Shown: positions 7,462 through 15,960, numbered from the stretch's first letter. The stretch is 42,242 nt of DNA from Rivularia sp. MS3 (GCA_019192545.1 JAHCMI010000079.1:1-42242), one strand, 5' to 3'. Made by a program: numbers and translations. The notes: generated from the letters alone by a model not told the origin.

Positions 7462-8805
7462 TTAAACATCTTCTGACGGATTTTCTTGAATGCTGAGAAG
7501 TAATTCCCATCTTTTGATAATTTGAGCAATTAACAGTTGTAAAGATGTAGGTAAACTATCAAGCTGTTGCTTAACGGTTTGTAATTCTTGCTTTGCACTC
7601 ATAAATATTTTTTCTTGTACGCGAGATTCTGCCATCGTTTGATGTAAATTAACAGTCAAAGCAACTTTACCTAGATTGATAATCGCTAATTGTAATTCCG
7701 GTTGAATATTAGCGGCGATTTTTTCGGGTTTTGTAAATTTAGTTAATTTTGCGATATCTTCGATATTTGCTACATTTAATGCCTCGAATAATGCTGGTAT
7801 TTCCCGTGCTGATTTTAGTATAGAATTAGTTTCTTGCAGTTCTTCGACGATTTTTTGAATCTGTTTTCTTAAATCATTACGTATTTGAAAAAGTTTATCT
7901 TCTGCCTTTTTTAGTTCGCTGACATCTTCAATTAGTCCTTCAAGAGCCAATGATTCATCATTATTAGCTAGATTATTATAAAATATTCCCTGACCTTTTT
8001 CCCATAGCCACTTTATTTCTCCACTTTGTGTTTGAATTCTATATAAAATTTCATAAGCTCTCTTTTGTTCTAAAGCTTTTTGGATACTCTCCCATACATA
8101 CTGTTCGTCATCTTTATAAACAATAGATGCATAAGATATTTTATTACTAATAAAATCATTAATTGTATAGCCAGTAATCCTTTCACATCCGTAACTTACA
8201 TATTTCATTGTATAATCGGGGTCATTAAGGCAGCGATAAGACATACAAGGGTTATGGGTAATATTAGTAATATCGCTAGCCATGTAAAATACTAAATTCT
8301 GTTCGTTTATAGCTATGACTTCTGCTGACAGGAGAAAATCTTTTATGTCCCCAGATTTTGTACGTAATTGAAATATCTGTTGTTTAATTATTTTAGATTC
8401 TTGTAATAAATTTTTGATTGTAATAGGGTCTTGATTATTAACCCAAATGTTAACATTAGTATAAAGTTTACCGATTAAATCTTTAGAAGCATACTCTAAA
8501 ATACGACAAAATGAATCATTTACATTAATGATTTCTTTTGTATTTTCGCTAACAACCATTAAAATACTTCCGGAAGAATGAATATTTAAAAATAGCTTGT
8601 CGTCTAGTATTTGTAATTTTGCCGTTCTTTTATCGCTTAATTTATCTCGCTCATCATTAGTTTGTTTGAGCATTTGAAAGCTATCTTCTAAATGAGTGCT
8701 TAACTCTTGAATGTATTCGTAATGAATATTATTTTCATTTTCACTAGTTTTGGTAATATTCTTATAGGTAGTATTAAGACGATGCAACAGATTTTTCCAG
8801 CACAT
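7462..8805 (-). CDS. Double PAS-domain protein with C-terminal helical region
   Basis: The 447-aa cytosolic protein has no kinase, GGDEF or phosphatase output. A helical N-terminus is followed by a PAS domain with PAC (about residues 70-180; INVNDSFCRILEYASKDLIGK). A second PAS-PAC follows (about 185-300; MKYVSYGCERITGYTINDFI ... GEIKWLWEKGQGIF ... LEGLIEDVSELKKAE). A coiled coil (about 300-335) leads to an all-helical tail ending near LPTSLQLLIAQIIKRWELLL. It probably senses a small ligand or redox state and signals by protein contact. The gene starts 29 bp after the caspase-GUN4 stop codon on the same strand, so the two look co-transcribed. The tail's function is not recognised. Confidence 0.75.
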   Translation of the reverse strand: MCWKNLLHRLNTTYKNITKTSENENNIHYEYIQELSTHLEDSFQMLKQTNDERDKLSDKRTAKLQILDDKLFLNIHSSGSILMVVSENTKEIINVNDSFCRILEYASKDLIGKLYTNVNIWVNNQDPITIKNLLQESKIIKQQIFQLRTKSGDIKDFLLSAEVIAINEQNLVFYMASDITNITHNPCMSYRCLNDPDYTMKYVSYGCERITGYTINDFISNKISYASIVYKDDEQYVWESIQKALEQKRAYEILYRIQTQSGEIKWLWEKGQGIFYNNLANNDESLALEGLIEDVSELKKAEDKLFQIRNDLRKQIQKIVEELQETNSILKSAREIPALFEALNVANIEDIAKLTKFTKPEKIAANIQPELQLAIINLGKVALTVNLHQTMAESRVQEKIFMSAKQELQTVKQQLDSLPTSLQLLIAQIIKRWELLLSIQENPSEDV

Positions 8806-8834
8806 AGTTAGTTAATTTGAATCAAAAAATAGAG

Positions 8835-10106
8835 TTATACTTCACACTGCGTAAATCTCTGCAATATGTATGAGAAAATTGGATCTCGAAAAAGTCCTCC
8901 GAAGCTTCCCGGAAGACGAACTAAAGATACTCCCAAACAAGGAAAATGTCCTATAGGTGCTTTAAGACTAAAAGTTAACTGAGAATGTATTAACCAACTG
9001 TTGTTAATTCTCCACCCGAGACGATAACCTACTTCGCAATCAGTCTCGTAGTCTATATTTGTAACGATTTGCTTCCAGACATCTTTCTGAGCGCTAAATC
9101 CAAAACGTCCCTTGCTAGCTTCAACCCATAAATTATCTATCGTAGATAAATCCAAACAAGAAATATGACGAATATCTTCTTTAACTAAAAATTCGCTTTC
9201 TTGTTTTCCCGCTGCATAACGCAGTACTCGGCGAGTTTCGATATCGGCTTGCTGCCAATTTTGGGCAATTAAATAATCCCTCAACCTGCTGTAGTCAACT
9301 TGCCGCTGGCTTTTTAATTCTATTCCATCTAAATGGATAGTTTGCACAACTGTTTTTTGCTCAACTGATTTGATATCGACTTTTGCTAAATTAATTTTCT
9401 TCGTTTCTGGAGATGAATAAAGTTGAGGTGCCATATTCGGAACATTATCAATATTAGAAGTAATATACTGATGTATTTCTGCCAAAGTTATCCAACCATC
9501 ATTGTCAGATGCTGCTACACCTTCTTTTATCCCTTTAACTAAAAAGTTAGTATAGGTTGAAAGTTCTTTATCTTCCTTGAAATGGTAATCGATAGAATCA
9601 GATGATATGAGTATAGCTCGTCCTTCATCACCTAATTCAGCTTCGATGTCTACTTTATTTTTGGTATAACTATCGCTTCTGAAAGTTTCGCTATAGCAAC
9701 AGTCAATTATGATTACTTTATTCCGAGATTTACTAGCATCCATTCTTTCTTTAATAAAGCTAGCCGGTATTGCCGTACTTTCAATCAATTCACCACCATA
9801 ATCATATTTTTTAGTATCCGTTGCCGCAAAAAAAAGATTACCTTTATTGTTTATTAAAGCGTGTCCTGAGAAATACATCAGCAATAAATCATCTGCATTT
9901 TTATTTGCAAACAATTCATATATATACGCTTGTATTTTTTGTTCGGAATCGTTAATTGAAACTGTGATATCTCTTTCATAAAATCTACCTACTTCAGAGT
10001 CTTGTAATATTGTTTGTACCTTATCAACATCTTTTTCAGCTTTTGATAGAGGTGAAAAGTACTGTTTATATTCACTGATGCCAATTAGCAAAGCTAGTTT
10101 TTTCAT
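8835..10106 (-). CDS. Caspase-like peptidase (C14) fused to a GUN4 domain
   Basis: This 423-aa protein is a cyanobacterial orthocaspase-type fusion. The N-terminal p20-like domain (residues 3 to about 225) starts MKKLALLIGISEYK and has the catalytic dyad: His82 in YFSGHALI and Cys137 in IIDCCYSE. The usual Gly after DxCxS is Glu140 here, which is unusual next to the active site. A linker (230-270) leads to a GUN4 domain (271-420; DYSRLRDYLIAQNWQQADIETRRVL and a final GYRLGWRINNSWL-type stretch), a fold that binds porphyrins in the chlorophyll-pathway protein GUN4. ATG 10106 was chosen because MKKLALLIG is the usual domain start; the frame is open to 10190. It probably cleaves after basic residues, perhaps gated by a tetrapyrrole; that gating is inference. 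Confidence 0.85.
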   Translation of the reverse strand: MKKLALLIGISEYKQYFSPLSKAEKDVDKVQTILQDSEVGRFYERDITVSINDSEQKIQAYIYELFANKNADDLLLMYFSGHALINNKGNLFFAATDTKKYDYGGELIESTAIPASFIKERMDASKSRNKVIIIDCCYSETFRSDSYTKNKVDIEAELGDEGRAILISSDSIDYHFKEDKELSTYTNFLVKGIKEGVAASDNDGWITLAEIHQYITSNIDNVPNMAPQLYSSPETKKINLAKVDIKSVEQKTVVQTIHLDGIELKSQRQVDYSRLRDYLIAQNWQQADIETRRVLRYAAGKQESEFLVKEDIRHISCLDLSTIDNLWVEASKGRFGFSAQKDVWKQIVTNIDYETDCEVGYRLGWRINNSWLIHSQLTFSLKAPIGHFPCLGVSLVRLPGSFGGLFRDPIFSYILQRFTQCEV

Positions 10107-10426
10107 AGATACACAATAATAATTAGTAGGTAGGCGTTGAAAATAGTAATTAGGACAAGGGAATAGGGAATAAGAATGGTTCTTCAGCACAAGGGGGTGC
10201 TATTTAAATAGTCGTTGTTAGGCAGTAGGTAAAAGCAGAGTAAAATTATCAAAATTTAACCATCTAAAATATAAACTCTTTATACAGCAAGTATTTCGGT
10301 AATTTTGGTAAACGATTTAGCATACTAATAACTGATGAGCCATAAGAATAAGGTATTGAAGTAAATTTATATTCTGTAACATAGCACCCATTTATTTGTA
10401 TCGTTACTTAGCTAAAAAAAATATTT
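10107..10426. other. Intergenic region, 320 bp, upstream of the caspase gene
   Basis: The AT-rich stretch lies between the ribbon-helix-helix gene and the caspase gene, both minus strand. It presumably carries the caspase promoter. No ORF, repeat or clear operator was identified. Confidence 0.5.
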
Positions 10427-10579
10427 TTATAAACCTTTTAATTGTTGAATGAGATAACGTATTACTTGTCTTTTTGTATGCTGCTTTTTTATGCAATATT
10501 CTTCTAGCAATCTGTATTCACTTTCCGGTAATTCAATTGTTAAACGTTTTATTGGTTCGGTGGTTATTTTTCTCGGCAT
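10427..10579 (-). CDS. Ribbon-helix-helix (CopG-like) mini-protein
   Basis: A 50-aa frame, translated by hand, begins MPRKITTEPIKRLTIELPES and ends TKRQVIRYLIQQLKGL. It shows the RHH pattern: a basic beta-strand with alternating residues (KRLTIEL), then PESEYRLLEEYC helix 1, a short turn, and TKRQVIRYLIQQL helix 2. Such proteins bind DNA as dimers and often act as antitoxins or autorepressors. No toxin of a known family lies next to it; the following same-strand genes are the caspase-GUN4 and PAS genes, 320 bp downstream. No strong Shine-Dalgarno precedes the ATG at 10579. It could regulate those genes, or be an orphan antitoxin. Confidence 0.7.
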   Translation of the reverse strand: MPRKITTEPIKRLTIELPESEYRLLEEYCIKKQHTKRQVIRYLIQQLKGL

Positions 10580-10680
10580 AATATAACCATGAATTTCATG
10601 TATCGATATTATTAATGCACAAACTTGATATGTTGTTAAGGTTAGCTTTATACATATTATATTTTTTTTGAATTATTAAT

Positions 10681-10839
10681 ATATATAGGAATCTGGTTTG
10701 AATATTGAAAAAATTAAGTATTTGTAGGGTGCGTTATGACTCTAGTCTAACGCACCGAAAGCTTTATGTAATGGTGCGTTGCGCTCCGCGACAACACACC
10801 CTACGTATTGTTCAAAAATCAATTAGGATTCCTATATAT
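10681..10839. mobile_element. MITE-like element with nested inverted repeats
   Basis: Outer perfect 13-bp inverted repeats, ATATATAGGAATC (10681-10693) and GATTCCTATATAT (10827-10839), enclose an inner GTAGGGT (10724-10730)/ACCCTAC (10798-10804) hairpin with GGTGCGTTGCG-type arms. Matching TTATTAATATA strings overlap and flank the two ends (10673-10683 and 10843-10853) and could be a target duplication, though the region is AT-rich. It has no ORF. Confidence 0.55.
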
Positions 10840-10919
10840 TTTTTATTAATATACTTGATTATAGATTTTAGTTAATTCAAAATTTATCAGAGCATAGTAT
10901 TTATTCTTGCAGGCATAAT

Positions 10920-12068
10920 ATGAAAAGCAGAATCGGTTTTGAGCCATATTTTATTTTTAATTGGATTAAAAAAATTGCTGCGAGAACTTTCATGGCTGTA
11001 ATTGTTTTTATTTTAATTATTGGCTCTATTAAATTTATCAAAAAATATTCTAATATAGAAGAAAATTCACAGTCGGAAAACTCTAAGGGAGAGCAAATTA
11101 ATAATCAGGAAAATCAAACTGATAATAAAGACAATCAAGCGAATCCAAATAATAATCACGAGTGGTTGCAACAATTTCTTCGAGTTATTTTTGAAGACGT
11201 AGATAACGTAGAACATTTAGTTGCCATTATTACTGTAGTTGTTTTAAGTTGGGATGCCCCCAGCCAACGCAAGCGCACTCATTACGAAGCATGGCAGGTA
11301 GTCAACTCAGCCCAAGGTCAGGGAGGAAGCGGCGGACGTATCAAAGCATTAGAATATTTGAATAAAGAACGCGAAAGTATAGCAGGGTTAACTGCTTATC
11401 GTACCGACCTTACAGGTATTAAACTACAAAAAGCAGATTTATTCAGAGCCAACTTTAGAGATACTTGTCTGAATAATTCCAATTTTAAAGGTGCCATGCT
11501 TAGAGAAGCTAAACTAAATGGTGCTAAATTGAGAAACACCAATCTTCAAAAAGCAGACCTCAGCCGTGCCGACATCGAAAATGCTAAATTAGAAAATGCC
11601 GATTTGAGAAAAGCTAACTTGAGTGCCGTCAATTTTAACGATGCCGACTTAATTGATGCGAATCTCGAAGATGCTAATTTAACTAATGCCAATCTGCAAA
11701 ATACAGACTTGCGAAATGCTAACCTTTGTTGTGTAAATCTTAATCGGACTCAACTAACAAGCGCTAACCTCTGCCGTACTGATTTAAGAGCATCAAAACT
11801 TATAGACAGCAATCTTAAAGATGCCAATCTCTGGAGGAGCAACTTGAGTAATGCCAATCTTCATAATGCTAACCTCAAGCGTGCTAATCTTAGCCTTGCT
11901 AACCTTCAAGGTGCCGATTTCAAAAATGCCAATCTCAATAACGCAGACCTGTATCATTCTAATCTCAAAAACGCCAAAAATTTGACTGTAGAACAAGTTC
12001 AAGCTGCAAATAACTGGGATAGAGCCTACTATGACTTAGAATTTCGTCAAAAACTGGGTTTAAGTTGA
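10920..12068 (+). CDS. Membrane-anchored pentapeptide-repeat protein
   Basis: In this 382-aa protein an N-terminal TM helix lies at residues 21-41 (ARTFMAVIVFILIIGSIKFI). A polar Asn/Gln/Glu-rich linker follows, then a second hydrophobic stretch (about 98-112, VEHLVAIITVVVLSW). A conserved segment TSHYEAWQVV-like (THYEAWQVVNSAQGQGGSGG) comes before about 200 residues of A(D/N)LXX pentapeptides forming a right-handed quadrilateral beta-helix (about 165-360). This N-terminal arrangement is seen in several cyanobacterial pentapeptide proteins of unknown function. The RHH/caspase genes lie divergently across a MITE-like element. The beta-helix probably provides a protein-interaction surface at the membrane; function is unknown. 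Confidence 0.88.
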   Translation: MKSRIGFEPYFIFNWIKKIAARTFMAVIVFILIIGSIKFIKKYSNIEENSQSENSKGEQINNQENQTDNKDNQANPNNNHEWLQQFLRVIFEDVDNVEHLVAIITVVVLSWDAPSQRKRTHYEAWQVVNSAQGQGGSGGRIKALEYLNKERESIAGLTAYRTDLTGIKLQKADLFRANFRDTCLNNSNFKGAMLREAKLNGAKLRNTNLQKADLSRADIENAKLENADLRKANLSAVNFNDADLIDANLEDANLTNANLQNTDLRNANLCCVNLNRTQLTSANLCRTDLRASKLIDSNLKDANLWRSNLSNANLHNANLKRANLSLANLQGADFKNANLNNADLYHSNLKNAKNLTVEQVQAANNWDRAYYDLEFRQKLGLS

Positions 12069-12275
12069 ACTAAAAATATGAGTTTAAATTCCTATACCAA
12101 TGCCATCCTTCTTCCTTCCTTTTAATCAAAATGAGTGAAATAGAAATATCAAAAAAATCTTTCTGGTAACTGTTTTTAAAGATTAAACGAAATATTATGT
12201 GGTTGAAATGCAGTTTTGTGAAACTTTAATCAAGTTCTATTCGCAAAACTGAGCGCCTTCAGGAGACAGCAGCCA

Positions 12276-13442
12276 ATGCTTCGCCATATTTTTACTAAAA
12301 CCCCCATAGCTTGGCGACAGTTGATGAAAGATAAGAACTGTTTTGTAATTGCTGTGGCTGGTATTGCTTTCGCAAATATTTTAATTTTTTCGCAAATGGG
12401 CTTTGAAGCCTCCTTATTCGATAGTTCAACCGCACCACACAAAAGCCTAAATGCCGATTTGGTCATCGTTAATCGTTATTTTGAGTCAATATATTCAGTC
12501 AAAAACTTTCCTCGACGACGGTTATATCAAGCTTTAGGATTTGAAGGAGTAGAATCCGTCAGCCCCTTATACATCAGTCCCGGAAAGTGGAAAAATCCGC
12601 AAAACCTTCACTCCCAGACTATTTTGGTTTTTGGTACCGATCCCCGCACCACCGCATTTAAATCTCCCCAAATCAACCGAAATATTTCCGAATTACAGAA
12701 ACCAAACACTATACTATTTGACCGCATATCCTTACCTATTTTTGGCCCTATCGGCTCCTTATTTCAACAAAAGTCAACCGTTGAAACCGAGCTTAATGGC
12801 TTAAAGATTCGCGTTGGTGGTTTATTTAGCTTGGGTGCTTCCTTTGCCGCCTATGGCAACGTAATTACTAGCGATACCACATATTTACATTTATTCCCTA
12901 ACTCTTCTGTTACTAAAGTTAAACTTGGTTTGGTTAAGCTGAAAAATAATGCCAACCTCAAGCAGGTTAGACATAACTTAGAAGCTGGTTTACCCGACGA
13001 CGTAAGAATTTACACGGTGCCAGGTTTTGAAGACGCAGAAAAAGCTTATTGGGCAAAAACTACACCCATCGGTTTTGTATTTGGTTTTGGTGTAATTATT
13101 GCTTTTATTGTCGGTACTATGGTCGTGTATCAAATTATGTATTCCGATGTTGCCACACACTTACCGCAATACGCCACCCTTAAAGCAATGGGTTATCGCG
13201 ATCGCTATTTGATTGGGGTGTTAGTACAAGAGTCATTAGTCTTAGCAGTATTCGGCTACATCCCAGCATTTGCAGTATCTTGGGGAATCTATAAGCTTGC
13301 AGCTTACGCCACACTGCTACCAATTTATATGACCGTTCAAAGAAGTATTATAGTATTTCTACTAACAGTAACTATGTGCTTAATTTCCGGGTTAACGGCG
13401 ATTAAAAAGTTACAGTCTGCCGATCCAGCCGATGTATTTTAG
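12276..13442 (+). CDS. devC-like: DevC-type ABC exporter permease (orphan)
   Basis: This 388-aa FtsX-fold permease of the DevC family starts with the diagnostic LRHIFTKTPIAWRQLMKDK. TM1 (FVIAVAGIAFANILIFSQMGF), a large periplasmic domain (about 50-260) and three C-terminal TMs (about 265-290, 320-345, 355-378; the first is FVFGFGVIIAFIVGTMVVYQ) follow. It ends LTAIKKLQSADPADVF, as in DevC. AGGAGA lies upstream of ATG 12276. In heterocyst glycolipid export DevC works with DevB (periplasmic adaptor) and DevA (ATPase). Neither is adjacent; ExbB/ExbD follow instead. It may use partners encoded elsewhere. Confidence 0.88.
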   Translation: MLRHIFTKTPIAWRQLMKDKNCFVIAVAGIAFANILIFSQMGFEASLFDSSTAPHKSLNADLVIVNRYFESIYSVKNFPRRRLYQALGFEGVESVSPLYISPGKWKNPQNLHSQTILVFGTDPRTTAFKSPQINRNISELQKPNTILFDRISLPIFGPIGSLFQQKSTVETELNGLKIRVGGLFSLGASFAAYGNVITSDTTYLHLFPNSSVTKVKLGLVKLKNNANLKQVRHNLEAGLPDDVRIYTVPGFEDAEKAYWAKTTPIGFVFGFGVIIAFIVGTMVVYQIMYSDVATHLPQYATLKAMGYRDRYLIGVLVQESLVLAVFGYIPAFAVSWGIYKLAAYATLLPIYMTVQRSIIVFLLTVTMCLISGLTAIKKLQSADPADVF

Positions 13443-13528
13443 GTATGTTTTGAATCTTGTATCTTACAAGGTATTGTAAAAAGCACTCTGTTAGTTTAAG
13501 TTTGCTTTGTTGAGGAGTGGATAAGCTT

Positions 13529-14182
13529 ATGGGAATTACCAATTTGCTGAGTGCAGGTGGAATAGTAATGATACCCCTGCTATTTTTCTCGATATTAGTA
13601 GGGGCTTTAATTATCGAACGCATCCGGTTTTGGGTCAAAATAAGTAATCGTCAAAACCGCATAGTAGAAGAAGTACTCAAACTTTATCGTCGAGATAATG
13701 TTGTTAGTGCCTTGGAAAAACTCAAGCAAAATACCGATTTACCCATAGCTCGAATATTTTTAGCAGCTTTAGAGTTAGAAGAAGCAAACCCAGAAGAATT
13801 TCGTCTTGCATTAGAAAGTGAAGCACAAGCCGAAATACCTTTACTAAAACGCTTCCAAAACATCTTCGATACGGTGATTTCTCTTTCACCACTCTTAGGA
13901 CTTTTAGGAACCGTTTTAGGATTAATTGCTTCTTTTGCTTCACTCAATCTCGGTAACGTTGGCGGTACCCAAACAACCAACGTTACCGGCGGAATCAGCG
14001 AAGCATTAGTTTCCACAGCCGCTGGATTAATAGTTGCTATCTTTACATTATTATTCGCCAACACATTTCGCGGACTTTATCAGCGACAAATTGCATTAAT
14101 TCAAGAATATGGCGGACAATTAGAACTTCTTTATCGTCGTCATTATGAACGGGATAAGAAGTTAGGAGTAAGTAGTAAGTAG
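13529..14182 (+). CDS. exbB-like: ExbB/TolQ/MotA-family proton-channel protein
   Basis: The 217-aa inner-membrane protein has TM1 at about 8-28 (AGGIVMIPLLFFSILVGALI) and a cytoplasmic loop. TM2/TM3 carry the family signature LSPLLGLLGTVLGLIASF and GISEALVSTAAGLIVAIFTLLF. With ExbD/TolR it forms a proton-motive-force-driven motor that energises outer-membrane processes. ATG 13529 is chosen over GTG 13517 because GAGGAG lies before it at a good distance. It starts 86 bp after the devC-like gene and is followed by exbD. No TonB gene is seen. Confidence 0.9.
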   Translation: MGITNLLSAGGIVMIPLLFFSILVGALIIERIRFWVKISNRQNRIVEEVLKLYRRDNVVSALEKLKQNTDLPIARIFLAALELEEANPEEFRLALESEAQAEIPLLKRFQNIFDTVISLSPLLGLLGTVLGLIASFASLNLGNVGGTQTTNVTGGISEALVSTAAGLIVAIFTLLFANTFRGLYQRQIALIQEYGGQLELLYRRHYERDKKLGVSSK

Positions 14183-14227
14183 TAAGTAATGAGTAGTGAG
14201 TAATGAGTAATGAGTAATGAGTAAAAA
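14164..14227. repeat. Heptad tandem repeat GAGTAAT/AGTAGTA (STRR)
   Basis: About eight 7-bp units begin inside the last codons of the exbB-like gene and run between exbB-like and exbD-like genes. They are followed by AATGCCC-type units (14232-14249). The tract lies in the transcribed spacer of the pair. Confidence 0.75.
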
Positions 14228-14278
14228 ATGACCAATGCCCAATGCCCTACTCTCAATTCCCAATTATCAAATTAAATT

Positions 14279-14683
14279 ATGAAACTACCAGAAGAACCTG
14301 ATATTCCAGCACAGATTAATATTGTGCCGATGATTGATGTCATATTCGCTATTTTGGCTTTTTTCATTATGTCATCGTTGTTTTTAACAAAGTTGGAAGG
14401 ATTGCCAGTAAATTTACCATCAGCCTCATCGGCACAACAGCAACAAGCTACCGAACCAATAGCCGTTACAATTGACGCTCTCGGTACAATTAGCTTGAAT
14501 CGTACACCAACTACCCTGGATAATTTAGAAACACAAATCAAAAAATTAGCTAGCGCAAATCAACAACGATTAGTGATAGTTAATGCAGATGAAAAAGTTG
14601 GTCACGGACAAGTAGTAGCCGTCATGGATAGATTACGGCAAATACCCGGCGTTCGATTGGCGATCGCTACTGAAAAACCATAG
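14279..14683 (+). CDS. exbD-like: ExbD/TolR-family protein
   Basis: This 134-aa protein has a cytoplasmic N-terminus and one TM helix (INIVPMIDVIFAILAFFIMSS), in which Asp of MID is the conserved proton-carrying residue. The periplasmic domain ends with AVMDRLRQIPGVRLAIATE, typical of ExbD/TolR. It pairs with the ExbB-like protein 96 bp upstream to form the energising complex. The missing TonB and the DevC neighbour leave the partner unknown. Confidence 0.9.
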   Translation: MKLPEEPDIPAQINIVPMIDVIFAILAFFIMSSLFLTKLEGLPVNLPSASSAQQQQATEPIAVTIDALGTISLNRTPTTLDNLETQIKKLASANQQRLVIVNADEKVGHGQVVAVMDRLRQIPGVRLAIATEKP

Positions 14684-14846
14684 ACAATTTTCGATTATAA
14701 TTACTAAGTATTAGACCACATAAATTATGAGGGATAATACCAATTTTAATTAAAACAAGATTAATCCCTTAAACTCTCTTACTCAGCGCCTTAGAAGGGT
14801 TTTATCTCTTCCCGAGCTTATAACCCATCAGCTACCTTTTGAATTC

Positions 14847-14877
14847 AAAACTAATAACTAAAAACTAAAAACTAAAC
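14847..14877. repeat. Heptad repeat ACTAAAA/ACTAATA
   Basis: Four to five 7-bp units end 2 bp before the start codon at 14880, occupying the place of a ribosome binding site. Confidence 0.6.
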
Positions 14878-14879
14878 AC

Positions 14880-15092
14880 ATGAAAAAAACTATTTGGGTA
14901 AACGAACAAATTGACCCCTCGGGATTAATTTACGCTTGTATCGCTTGCTGCAACGAGTCTCAAGCCCAACATTGCCACGAATCTTTCAAAAATAACTTAA
15001 GTGATGTACAGCTAGCAGCCGGTTGGACAGCACGAATAAGAACCGTAGAATCATGGGATGATGTTCCAGTGAACTCACTCAAACTCAATTAA
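14880..15092 (+). CDS. Small Cys/His-containing hypothetical protein
   Basis: The 70-aa soluble protein has a cluster YACIACCNESQAQHCH (residues 19-34) that could bind a metal or act in redox chemistry. It ends with TARIRTVESWDDVPVNSLKLN. No family is recognised. The coding bias resembles its neighbours. No Shine-Dalgarno precedes ATG 14880, since a heptad repeat occupies the spot, so the start is chosen by frame alone. It could be translated poorly or from a leaderless transcript. Confidence 0.5.
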   Translation: MKKTIWVNEQIDPSGLIYACIACCNESQAQHCHESFKNNLSDVQLAAGWTARIRTVESWDDVPVNSLKLN

Positions 15093-15098
15093 TAACTA

Positions 15099-15215
15099 AT
15101 ATCAAATCCGTAGATACCGGAATGATATAAAAACCCTTCTAGAACGCAAAGAGCGCAAAGGAAGGAGAAAAAAAAGCAATCTCTAACCCCAAGCCGATAC
15201 AAACGGATTTGATAT
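15099..15215. mobile_element. MITE-like element with terminal inverted repeats
   Basis: The left end 15099-15120 (ATATCAAATCCGT then GATACCGG) and right end 15194-15215 (CCGATACAAACGGATTTGATAT) are near-perfect inverted repeats of 22 bp around an A/G-rich core containing CCCTTCTAGAACGCAAAGAG. The core recurs at 38376-38465 and a fragment at 20897-20924. No ORF is present. It is probably a non-autonomous element. Confidence 0.6.
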
Positions 15216-15347
15216 CAAAACTAAGTCACAATTTTTTATTGATAATTGTTCGTTAATAACTGATAATTAATAATTGATGATAATTATTTTAAATAATAGT
15301 TATAATCGATACAAAGAATCAAAATTTGGACAAACCCTATTCAATTA

Positions 15348-15902
15348 GTGAGCTATCCACAAATCTACCCTTTCAAAAAAGATTATAAAATCAACTTAGT
15401 CAGTGAAAGGAAAGAAGAAATCCAAATTTCCATTCATGCTCCTACTCGGTATGTTCGTAAAAACACTCAGCGGATATTACCAGATTGGAGCAACAACTTA
15501 GAAATGTCGGTAGCAGTTGTCTTACAACAATCTCAATTTGCCCTTACAGAAAGTACACCTAGAATAGAAACAGAAAAACAACGCTTGCGAGCAAAATTTA
15601 TGAGATTTGCAAGTGAAGTTGCCTTCGATTTAAAAGATAAAAATTTTTTCAGTGACTTAATAGATCCCCGCACCGGATACCCACTTTTATCTCGTCCCGG
15701 ACAAACTCCTCACGACGATACCGCAGTTGTCAAAAAACTACTCAAATACCCCATAATTTGCAACAAATGTCGCGTATTGATTCATCCAAAATGGGGAACG
15801 GCAGTTTATCCGAGTATTCTATTATCAGCAGCACCAAAAATCATTATCGCTCGCACAATCAAAACCAACGCTATTTTACACGGTTGGGAAGAAATCAGTT
15901 AA
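15348..15902 (+). CDS. MMADHC-like (methylmalonic aciduria/homocystinuria type D) protein
   Basis: The 184-aa protein matches the cyanobacterial MMADHC-type family. It has IQISIHAPTRYV near the start and VVLQQSQFALTE in the middle. The conserved block DPRTGYPLLSRPGQ...HDDTAVVKKLLKYP is followed by RVLIHPKWGTAVYPSILLSAAP. The human relative helps route cobalamin between its two enzymes by thiolate contact with the cobalt; here a Cys pair (CNKC, about residue 140) is present. The bacterial role is unproven. The start is the GTG at 15348, the first start codon giving the full N-terminus; no strong Shine-Dalgarno is visible. Confidence 0.7.
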   Translation: MSYPQIYPFKKDYKINLVSERKEEIQISIHAPTRYVRKNTQRILPDWSNNLEMSVAVVLQQSQFALTESTPRIETEKQRLRAKFMRFASEVAFDLKDKNFFSDLIDPRTGYPLLSRPGQTPHDDTAVVKKLLKYPIICNKCRVLIHPKWGTAVYPSILLSAAPKIIIARTIKTNAILHGWEEIS

Positions 15903-15960
15903 CAGTGAGCAATTACCAACTACCAACTACCAATTACCAAGATTAATTAATAAAATTTTT

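Noticed and set aside
14164-14227. Possible CRISPR array
   Set aside because: The units are 7 bp with no spacers; this and the similar tracts are short tandem repeats.
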